Shown: positions 1 through 6,471 of the stretch, piece by piece | Layout: every line of letters begins with the position of its first letter | Numbering within the stretch: the stretch's first letter is position 1 | Source of the DNA: Cyclostephanos tholiformis | Taxonomy: Eukaryota; Bacillariophyta; Thalassiosirophyceae; Thalassiosirales; Thalassiosiraceae | Assembly: GCA_036939975.1 (NCBI GenBank) | Contig: JALLPB010001748.1 | Location: forward strand, 1-10,767 | DNA length: 10,767 bases | Direction of reading: 5' to 3' | Notes under the pieces: model-generated | Seen by the model: the letters and a program-made list of their open reading frames with translations, nothing else | Databases searched by the model: none | Told to the model about the DNA's origin: nothing | Position numbers and translations under genes: made by a program

Positions 1-51
<51 letters not shown>
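1..51. repeat. Perfect hexamer tract (CATCGT)8
   Basis: The leftmost 48 bases are eight uninterrupted CATCGT hexamers, followed by one more CAT. This is the most regular part of the array. It suggests a recent slippage expansion of a TCG-TCA pair inside an otherwise degenerate tract. It may continue beyond the left edge. Confidence 0.95.
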
Positions 52-52
<1 letters not shown>

Positions 53-1778
53 ATCGTCGTCGTCATCGTCATCATCGTCATCATCGTCGTCATCGTCGTC
101 GTCATCGTCATCGTCAACGTCGTCATCATCGTCGTTGTCGTCGTCGTCATCGTCGTCGTCGTGGTCGTCATCATCGTGGTCGTGGTCGTGGTCGTGGTCA
201 TCATCGTCATCGTCATCGTCGTGGTCATCTTCATCGTCATCATAGTCGTCATCGATGTCGTCATCGTCGTCATCGTCGTCGTTGTCGTCGTTGTCGTCAT
301 CATCGTTGTCATCGTCGTCGTCGTCATCGTCATCGTCGTCGTCGTCAACGTCATCGTCATCGTGATCGTCATCATTGTGGTCGTCATCGTCGTCGCGGTC
401 ATCGTCGTGGTCGTCATGGTCGTCGTTGTCATCATCCTCGTCGTGGTCGTCGTTGTCGTCGTCGTCATCATTGTTGTCGTCGTTGTCATCGTCGTTGTCG
501 TCGTCGTTGTCGTCGTCGTCGACATCGTCGTTATCTTCGTCGTCGTCGTTGTAGTCGTCGTCGTCGTCGTCGTCATCGTCGTTGTCATCATCGTCTGTCG
601 TCGTCGTTGTCGTCGTTGTTGTTGTCATCATCGTCGTCATCGTCATCGTCGTCGTTGTCGTCATCATCATTGTCATCGTCGTCGTTGTCGTCTTCTTCGT
701 CATCGTCATCATCGTGGTCGTCATCATCGTTGACATCAACGTTGTCGTCATCATCGTCGTCATCTTCGTCATCATCATCATTGTCGTCATTGTCGTTGTC
801 ATCGTCATCGTCATCGTCATCCTTGTCATCGTCATCGTCATCGTCATCATCGTCATCGTCGTCATCGTCGTCTTCATCGTCATCGTCATCGTCATCGTTG
901 TCGTCGTCATCGTCATCGTCCTCGTCCTCGTCTTCGTCGTCATCATTGTTGTCATCATCTTCGTTGTCGTCATCGTCGTCATTGTTGTTGTCATCATTGT
1001 CGTCATCGTCGTCATTGTAGTCGTCATTGTCGTCATCTTTGTCATCATCGTCGTCGTTGTCATCATCATTGTCGCCTTTGTCGTCATCTTTGTCGTCATC
1101 ATCGTCATCGTCATCGTCGTCATTGTTGTTGTCGTCGTCGTCGTCATCGTCATCATCGTTGTCATTGTCTTCATCATCATCATCGTCGTCATCGTCGTCG
1201 TCCTTGTCTTCGTTGTCATCATCTTCGTAGTCGTGGCCGTAGTCATCGTCATCATCGTCGTCATCGTTGTCGTCATTGTTGTTGTCATTGTCGTCGTCGT
1301 TGTCATCGTCCTCATCGTTGTTGTTGTTGTCGTCATCGTCATCATCGTCGTCATTGTTGTCGTCATTGTCGTCGTCGTCCTCGTCATCGTCGTCATCATC
1401 GTCGTCATTGTCGTCATCGTTGTCGTCATCGTCATTGTCGTCGTCGTTGACGTCGTTGTCATCTTCATCATTGTCATCGTCGTCGTTGTCATCATCGTCG
1501 TTGTCGTCGTCATCGTTGTCTTTGTCATCGACGTCGTCGTCGTCATCGTCTTCGTCATGGTCATCGTCATCGTCATCATTGTCGTCGTCGTCGTCGTCGT
1601 CATCATCATTGTCATTCGTCATTGTCATCGTCAGTCGTCGTCATCGTTGTTGTCGTCATCGTCGTCATCGTTGTCGTTGTCATTGTTGTCTTCGTTGCCG
1701 TTGTTGTTGTCGTCGTTGTCGTCGTCGTTGTCTTTGTCGCCGTCGTCGATGTCATTGTCGTTGTCGTCATCGTCAAGT
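1..1778. repeat. Degenerate TCG/TCA/TTG trinucleotide array, open at left edge
   Basis: Almost every triplet is TCG, TCA or TTG. In a hand count of 1261-1320 there are 7 TCG, 5 TCA, 7 TTG and 1 TCC; in 841-900 there are 10 TCG, 8 TCA, 1 TTG and 1 TCT. The triplet phase is kept from 1 to about 593, shifts at about 594-596, is kept again to about 1613, then shifts twice more (about 1616 and 1633). The array fades into ordinary sequence near 1778. Several frames stay open for hundreds of codons (Val/Ile on plus, Asp/Asn/Glu on minus), which follows from the base composition and does not by itself indicate a gene. It is best read as an old simple-sequence expansion. Its true left end lies outside the window. 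Confidence 0.93.
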
Positions 1779-1816
1779 TCTGCAAGTTACAAGAGGAAGG
1801 GAGTTAGGGTAACAGA

Positions 1817-1851
1817 TTTAGGATTTAGGATTTAGGATTTAGGATTTAGGA
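1817..1851 (+). repeat. Telomere-like heptamer array (TTTAGGA)5
   Basis: Five perfect tandem copies of TTTAGGA occupy these positions, and a single TTAGGG lies just upstream at 1804-1809. The unit differs by one base from the plant-type telomere heptamer TTTAGGG. It could be an interstitial or decayed telomere-like tract, or an unrelated microsatellite. It sits directly between the trinucleotide array and the G-rich repeat family, so the whole 1-2130 block is repetitive. Confidence 0.9.
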
Positions 1852-2309
1852 TTACAAGATGAAGATGTGCGTCGCACGCGCTTGGGCTTCATGTTCATAC
1901 TCCTGCCACCTCCATTGTCTGAGTTCAAGGGCAAAGGGAGATATTTTGTAAGAGGGGGGGGGGAGGCCGCCTCCTCCTACTACTACTCTCCAAGGTTCTA
2001 AAAAATATCTTGGGAAATTTTTTTGTAAGAGGGGGGGAGAGGCTGTTTCCTACTCTTACTTGTCCTCAGGGGAGGCCGTCTCCTACTCCTACTACTCCAC
2101 GAGGGGAGGCCATCTCCTACTCCTACTATGTGTGATTTCTTAGTTTAGGGAGTAATACAGTAGAAAGTACCATCATATCTAAATTCATTTTTAATACTAT
2201 TTCCTGTGCTCTCTACGGCGTCAAAGACCCAGAAAAACTCTACCCCCTCTTCAGCTCGGACGACGAACTCTCCAGGCAAGGAGGGGACTGAACTCCCCAC
2301 AACCAAAAA
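1852..2309. other. Gene-free stretch upstream of the prenyltransferase gene
   Basis: Apart from the G-rich repeat units (1944-2130), this stretch shows no recognisable gene or RNA. The part from 2131 to 2309 is more AT-rich and probably holds the promoter and 5' leader of the gene starting at 2310, although no clear TATA box is visible. An in-frame TGA at 2289-2291 closes the downstream reading frame, so the coding region cannot extend into this stretch without splicing. On the minus strand a short frame (ending at 2145) is open across it. Confidence 0.6.
1944..2130. repeat. Imperfect G-rich interspersed repeat units
   Basis: Two copies of TTTTGTAAGAGGGGGGG lie at about 1944 and 2021. Three copies of a unit beginning GGGGAGGCCGTCTCCTACTC lie at about 1960, 2069 and 2103, with a more diverged fourth at about 2036. 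Each unit can fold a short hairpin (GGAG and CTCC arms around GCCGT) and is followed by TAC/TCC-rich DNA. No coding frame runs through them. They look like local tandem duplications within a dispersed intergenic repeat, but one window cannot show genome copy number. Confidence 0.7.
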
Positions 2310-3746
2310 ATGATGAGTGAATTCGAGCGGAATCGTCACATCAAATACATCGCCAACTCGTTATTGCGCAACTTGCCGAAACAATACAGCAATGCCGACA
2401 CGAGCCGTTTGACCCTCGTGTACTTTTGCGTCGTATCGCTGGACGTGCTCGGTTGCCTGCCCGACCACCACCATCGCCGTGGGGGGACGGACGATGGCGG
2501 ACGGGGCGGCGAGACGATGACGACGACGTGCTGTGGCCTCGTCGAGGAGGAGATGCTTATCCCGAGAGACGTCATCGTCGAGTGGATATACGGACTCGCG
2601 GCCTTTCCCTCCTCCGGTGGGGGTGGGATTTGCGGATTTCGAGGCGGTACGTACCTTGGTCCCATCGTCGGGACCCCTCCCTCCTCCTCCTCCTCCTCCT
2701 CCGACGACGACGACGACGACGACGTCGTTCGTCCCATGACTCGACGTAGCGATGATGGTCGTCATCCGTACGATCACGCACACCTCGCAATGACCTACGT
2801 GGCGCTTTGCACCCTCCTCACCCTCGGCGACGACTTGTCGAGAGTCGACAAGTACGGGATGATGAGAACGCTGCGATTACTACAGAGGGACGATGGGAGC
2901 TTCTCGTCCGTATTGTCGATGTCGAATGGCAGATTACGACGAACGTCGCCGTCCGGTCGTGGGACGAGGAGGGGGAGGCGGAGGCGCGACGGCGATGGGG
3001 ATGAGGATGACGACGACGACGACGACGACTCCGACCTGAGGTTCGTGTACACTGCCGCGGCAATACGATACATCCTCCTCCACTGCCGCGACGATGGATC
3101 GTCCTCGTTCAAGTCGGAGGACGACGAGAACGCGACGATCGACATCGACGTCGATTCGGCCGTGTCTTACGTCCTTTCCTGCAGGTCGTACGATGGCGGA
3201 CTGGGCCTGTCGCCGGGGGGGGAGGGACACGGCGGATCGACGTTCTGCGGCATCGCATCGCTTAGGTTATTGGGCGTGTTGGACGACGTCATGGATGCGG
3301 AATGCGGATGGAGGGAAGAATTGGTCCGATGGTGCGCGACGAGGCAGCGGGGAGGGATGCAGGGCCGACCAAACAAGCCGGAGGACACCTGTTACTCGTA
3401 CTGGATTGGCGGGACGTTGAATTTGCTCTCCATGTCCCATCTCCTCGACGGATGCGCTCTTCGGGAATACGTCCTCTCTTGCCAGACTCCATACGGCGGA
3501 TTTGGGAAGGTGATGGGCGTCATGCCAGACCTATTGCACTCCTTTTACTCCATAGCGTGGCTCTCGTTGAGCAACGTGGGGGGGTGCTGCGACTGCCGCC
3601 ACCGAGCGGACGCGGACGACTGCAAGGGGTACGACGAGGATGGGCGCAGGGAGGACATTCTGGATAGATCGATCGGTCGGCTGTCCGAGTTGGACTGCGC
3701 GCTGGGGATGTGCATGAAACGCGTGAGGCGTCCTGCGATTGGATGA
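2310..3746 (+). CDS. PGGT1B: Protein geranylgeranyltransferase type I, beta subunit
   Basis: Catalytic subunit of GGTase-I. It transfers C20 geranylgeranyl from GGPP to the Cys of C-terminal CaaL motifs on Rho/Rac-type GTPases, paired in the cytosol with the shared FTase/GGTase-I alpha subunit (not in this window). Residues 5-50 carry the family N-terminus with DTSRLT (30-35); Thr35 aligns with human Thr49, which replaces a Trp of farnesyltransferase and leaves room for the longer lipid. Further family blocks are CGFRGGTYLG (108-117), HPYDHAHLAMTY (152-163), LGDDLSRV (172-179), GHGGSTFCGIASL (306-318) and GRPNKPEDTCYSYW (352-365). The expected zinc ligands Asp359, Cys361 and His410 are present. 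At 478 residues it is about 100 longer than the human protein because of low-complexity insertions at about 52-84, 123-147 and 204-240. The start is the first ATG after an in-frame stop, in AAAAAATGATG context. The gene is intronless, and the identification is based on remembered family sequence. Confidence 0.95.
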   Translation: MMSEFERNRHIKYIANSLLRNLPKQYSNADTSRLTLVYFCVVSLDVLGCLPDHHHRRGGTDDGGRGGETMTTTCCGLVEEEMLIPRDVIVEWIYGLAAFPSSGGGGICGFRGGTYLGPIVGTPPSSSSSSSDDDDDDDVVRPMTRRSDDGRHPYDHAHLAMTYVALCTLLTLGDDLSRVDKYGMMRTLRLLQRDDGSFSSVLSMSNGRLRRTSPSGRGTRRGRRRRDGDGDEDDDDDDDDSDLRFVYTAAAIRYILLHCRDDGSSSFKSEDDENATIDIDVDSAVSYVLSCRSYDGGLGLSPGGEGHGGSTFCGIASLRLLGVLDDVMDAECGWREELVRWCATRQRGGMQGRPNKPEDTCYSYWIGGTLNLLSMSHLLDGCALREYVLSCQTPYGGFGKVMGVMPDLLHSFYSIAWLSLSNVGGCCDCRHRADADDCKGYDEDGRREDILDRSIGRLSELDCALGMCMKRVRRPAIG

Positions 3747-3993
3747 AAAACGTTCCGTTTTGATACATCAGATCTCTCAGTTTCTCTTGATGGTATCGGC
3801 ATTCTCTCTCCTGGAAAGTCCTTTAAAGTACTCGTCTAAAATGTCAAGTATTGAATCATCAGGATTACCATGGGTATTAGCCACTTCTGAGGAATAATTT
3901 GGATCATTCAAACTATTTCACATCGTGAACTTCACTATCGAAAGTCAACTTTAGGTTAACAGCATGTGGATCAGGTTACAAACCGCTGATTAT
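3747..3993. other. Convergent intergenic region, two 3' ends
   Basis: These 247 bases lie between the stop codons of two convergent genes and are clearly more AT-rich than the flanking coding DNA. They should contain both 3' untranslated regions; no strong polyadenylation signal stands out. On the minus strand a stop-bounded frame of 46 codons without a Met (3780-3917, stop at 3777-3779) reads with ordinary protein-like composition. I do not call it a gene. Confidence 0.55.
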
Positions 3994-6030
3994 TTAATTG
4001 GCCTGAAACCTCAAATCATTTAATCGAGTTACGCCATCGGTAACAACCTGCCCTAAACTCCCCAACAAATCACTCCCCAACCGTCCTGGATCCTTCCTGT
4101 GCTGTAAAACTACCGTCACCTTCCCTTTCGGCACGGATAACGATTTACTCTCGAAGCCTCTCATGTCGCCGAAATCTGCCGTGGCGACAGTGTCCTCATT
4201 TCCGCCATTGTTCAGGAGGATGGCGAAGTCATCATGCGGGCCCGTCGTCGACGTGTACAGACTGTACGTGAGCATCCCCCCCTTTTCGGTGTACACCGTG
4301 AACGATATGTCGGCGCTATTACTACCCTTTATATCCGACGACGACGCGGAGACGATCGTGCCTCCTGATTCCACCTTCCACGGTGTGGCGACGCCCGTGG
4401 AGATGCAACCCCCGTTAATCATGTCGACTTGCGACATATCGAACGACGTCATGAAGGGGGCGTAACGTACGTCATCCATCCACAATCCACCATCCTCTGT
4501 CCTGCCCTGGGGTAAAGACTCCAGCCCAAACGGATTGTACGCGTGGGAAAAAGTCACGTCGTGTGCGCCGTATCCCACCGCGACGCTGTACTCTACCCAT
4601 TGGCCGTTTGCCATGTCGCTGCCGCTACCGATCGTAGATTCCACTTTACCGTCTACGATCACGAACAGCGCCTCGCGAGGGAGTCCCAACGACTCGGCGT
4701 ACAACTTGAACGTCAATACGCCACCCTTGAACATGGCCTCGGTGGTCAGGGTAATGTTCGAGTAAACGGTCGTCGACGCCTTCGCCCCCCTGCGTGCGCT
4801 TTGCGTGATCCCCGACCTCGTCGACCACCGTCCATCGTGCGATTTAGCTGTGCTCTGACTCCACGGATCGATCGACATCGTCGTCCACCGCATGGCGGTC
4901 ACGCCATTAAGGGCGGGTATGATCCCATCCCCGTCCTCGAATGATTCCAATTGGAATTCAACGCCTTCCTTGCACGATCCATCGAGGTTCCATCCGTCGG
5001 TTGGGGAGGGGGGGGGCGGATCGTATACGATGACGTCGCCCGTCGGGCTGACGTCGGTTGGGGATGGGGGGGGTGGATTGTCTTCGCCCGTCGGGTTGAC
5101 ATCGCTCAGCAATGGTGTCATACCATCCCCTCCGCCGCTCCCCAAGTCGATATTCAATATGCCATCCATCATCTTCAGCGCCTTCTCCCGCTCTTCTTTG
5201 GACATGTAGGGAAATTGATCCGGATCGATGCCAAGATACTCAAGGACGAACAGCCGTACTTTCTCGTCATCATACGGCGGGCCGTAACCCATCAAGGGCT
5301 TGTCGTTACCGTCCTCGACAGCCTCGCTGTTGGGCTTGGGCTTGTCCGCCTTGGATTCGCCTTGATCGTCGTCCTCTAGGATGTCGCTGTTTGGCTCGGG
5401 CTTGTCCGCCTTGGATTTGCTTTCGTCGTCGTCGGTTTCGTCACTATTAAGATTCATATTCAGGTTTAGATCATTTTTCTTATCGTTCTTGGGCTTGGGC
5501 CGCTTTTGAGCCTTGGATTCGTCGTCGTCGTTCCCGTCGTCGTTGTTATTACTATCGCTCTCCTTATTTGTCTTGCCCCGCTTCTTCTTCTTCCTCTTAT
5601 CATCCTCCCTATCCCTCATCTTCTTGTTGGCATCCTTTCTACGGTCGTTCTCGTCCCTGATCCTCTTCTTCCTCGTCTCCTTTTTATCGTCGTCGTTCCC
5701 TCCTCCTCGGCCCAATTCCCTATCCGGCCGATGGGGCATGGTCGTAATCGTCGTGCCGAGTCCATCACCGCCCTCATCGAAAGTCGTTGTAATCGCCGCC
5801 GTTTCCCGACGACGACGGCGAGATCCGCCACCCCGAAGGAGGCCTCCCGCCGTGTCGTCGTGCGAGGACGCCGACGCGGGGGAGAGGACGACCGCGACTA
5901 CGGCGGCCGCGAACAATGCGGCCAGCGTCGTCGGGAGGCGCCGTTGTCGTCCACGTGATATCGTCGTCGTTGTCGCCGTCATTGTCGACACCAGGGGCCA
6001 GGATGGAGCGGTCGACTGCGAAAGGGACAT
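3994..6030 (-). CDS. Secreted protein with charged linker and two beta-sandwich-like repeats
   Basis: Not recognised as a named family. In the 678-residue product a hydrophobic segment at 34-50 followed by PASASS looks like a secretion signal. The preceding 33 residues are long for one, so Met17 (codon at 5980-5982) may be the real start. Residues 112-200 are extremely charged (Lys/Arg alternating with Asp/Asn). Residues 206-245 are two copies of a 20-residue unit starting SKADKP. A short helical module follows (about 254-295), then two PPPPSPTD repeats (318-345). Two related domains close the protein, about 352-525 and 530-678. They share KGG-V/M-LT-F/Y-x-LY (435-444; 583-592) and end in WMDDVRY and LNDLRF. 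This arrangement resembles MAM/jelly-roll-type extracellular domains (inference). A cell-surface or cell-wall role is plausible. The gene is intronless and shares a divergent spacer with the 6472 gene. Confidence 0.85.
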   Translation of the reverse strand: MSLSQSTAPSWPLVSTMTATTTTISRGRQRRLPTTLAALFAAAVVAVVLSPASASSHDDTAGGLLRGGGSRRRRRETAAITTTFDEGGDGLGTTITTMPHRPDRELGRGGGNDDDKKETRKKRIRDENDRRKDANKKMRDREDDKRKKKKRGKTNKESDSNNNDDGNDDDESKAQKRPKPKNDKKNDLNLNMNLNSDETDDDESKSKADKPEPNSDILEDDDQGESKADKPKPNSEAVEDGNDKPLMGYGPPYDDEKVRLFVLEYLGIDPDQFPYMSKEEREKALKMMDGILNIDLGSGGGDGMTPLLSDVNPTGEDNPPPPSPTDVSPTGDVIVYDPPPPSPTDGWNLDGSCKEGVEFQLESFEDGDGIIPALNGVTAMRWTTMSIDPWSQSTAKSHDGRWSTRSGITQSARRGAKASTTVYSNITLTTEAMFKGGVLTFKLYAESLGLPREALFVIVDGKVESTIGSGSDMANGQWVEYSVAVGYGAHDVTFSHAYNPFGLESLPQGRTEDGGLWMDDVRYAPFMTSFDMSQVDMINGGCISTGVATPWKVESGGTIVSASSSDIKGSNSADISFTVYTEKGGMLTYSLYTSTTGPHDDFAILLNNGGNEDTVATADFGDMRGFESKSLSVPKGKVTVVLQHRKDPGRLGSDLLGSLGQVVTDGVTRLNDLRFQAN
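4995..5099 (-). repeat. Imperfect tandem duplication encoding PPPPSPTD
   Basis: Two copies, about 57 and 48 bp, each begin CGTCGGTTGGGGA, pass through a run of 8-9 G and a GGCGGAT/GGTGGAT box, and end CGCCCGTCGGG. Read on the minus strand they encode PTGxxxx-PPPPSPTD units of the secreted protein (residues about 313-345). Loss or gain of a copy would be expected between strains. Confidence 0.8.
5321..5440 (-). repeat. Two tandem 60-bp units encoding SKADKP repeats
   Basis: The period is exactly 60 bp (20 codons). GGGCTTGTCCGCCTTGGATT occurs at 5337-5356 and again at 5397-5416. The encoded units are residues 206-225 and 226-245 of the secreted protein, both starting SKADKP and ending in an acidic stretch. 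A partial, more diverged third copy (SKAQKRPKP, residues 172-180) lies further toward the N-terminus, around 5490-5520. Confidence 0.85.
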
Positions 6031-6099
6031 GGTGTTTTGATATTCGAGGCGGCAAAAGTTATGATGAATAATATAATAGACGTGTTATTTTATGATGTG

Positions 6100-6119
6100 A
6101 TGATAATTATTATTATCAT
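6100..6119. other. AT-rich perfect hairpin, 7-bp stem
   Basis: ATGATAA (6100-6106) and TTATCAT (6113-6119) are perfect inverted repeats around a 6-base TTATTA loop. It lies 70 bp upstream of the minus-strand secreted-protein gene, inside its AT-rich presumed promoter. Such a structure can arise by chance in AT-rich DNA. Confidence 0.4.
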
Positions 6120-6227
6120 GTTTTTAGACCAAAACGAATATGGTTCAGCCCTCGTGATCGCAAGCGCGGCTTTTATGCGGACGTTTTTAGATGAGCCCAC
6201 ATCATGGTCACTTTGAGGTGGGATTAT

Positions 6228-6312
6228 GGACGGACGGCTTGGCAGGGCAGGGTGAGAAAGACCCTTTCGCGTTTGTGATAAATTAAAAATGGCGCCGAAA
6301 AGCCGTCCGTCC
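6228..6312. repeat. 13-bp perfect inverted repeat in divergent spacer
   Basis: GGACGGACGGCTT at 6228-6240 and its exact reverse complement AAGCCGTCCGTCC at 6300-6312 flank a 59-base centre. The arms contain GC-rich GGAC iterations, and the motif GTCCGTC recurs just outside the right arm (6314-6320). No target-site duplication is visible at the ends, so a mobile element is not supported. It may be a paired regulator binding site or a cruciform-forming element. Confidence 0.8.
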
Positions 6313-6326
6313 TGTCCGTCACTTTA

Positions 6327-6338
6327 TTCCACGTGGAA
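6327..6338. promoter_or_regulatory. Palindromic G-box (TTCCACGTGGAA)
   Basis: A perfect 12-bp palindrome centred on CACGTG (6330-6335), the classic core bound by bHLH and many bZIP factors in eukaryotes. It lies 134 bp upstream of the 6472 start and about 300 bp upstream of the divergent gene, just beyond the right arm of the inverted repeat. Function as a binding site is inferred from the motif and its position only. Confidence 0.5.
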
Positions 6339-6471
6339 GATGATTAGTCTCTCTCCGACTTCTCGGCATCATTGCTGTTTTTGCGTTGCCAACACTGATT
6401 GACGCCCAAGTCCAACGCCGTTTCCCCCCGTGGTTCGCCGCTCCGTCCCCTGAGAGAATAAACAACAGTCA

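Larger units (their letters stand above)
6031..6471. promoter_or_regulatory. Divergent intergenic region, probable bidirectional promoter
   Basis: This 441-bp spacer separates two genes transcribed away from each other, so both promoters must lie here. The part next to the minus-strand gene (6060-6120) is very AT-rich. The middle holds a long-armed inverted repeat (6228-6312) and a G-box palindrome (6327-6338). The last 60 bases before the 6472 start are C-rich and pyrimidine-rich. No unambiguous TATA box can be assigned to either gene, and transcription starts cannot be placed from sequence alone. Confidence 0.65.

Noticed and set aside
1..1778. CRISPR-like array
   Set aside because: There are no constant repeats with unique spacers; it is a continuous triplet tract in a eukaryotic context.
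582..1835. Long plus-strand Val/Ile frame (417 codons) through the array
   Set aside because: It is a by-product of the NTC triplet phase. The composition is almost only Val and Ile, it begins at a non-ATG codon and ends in unrelated sequence; no signal of a real protein.
2910..3040. Possible intron removing the basic-acidic insert of the prenyltransferase
   Set aside because: The best GT-AG pair I could find spans 131 bases and would break the frame; the insert is in frame and rich in the repeats typical of this genome, so I keep it as coding.
2336..3802. Several antisense and alternative-frame open frames over the prenyltransferase gene
   Set aside because: They are Arg/Pro/Ser-rich shadows of GC-rich coding DNA. 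The plus-strand frame carries unmistakable family motifs throughout.
6228..6312. Miniature transposon bounded by the 13-bp inverted repeat
   Set aside because: No target-site duplication is visible at the outer ends, and the position in a divergent promoter fits a regulatory element at least as well.
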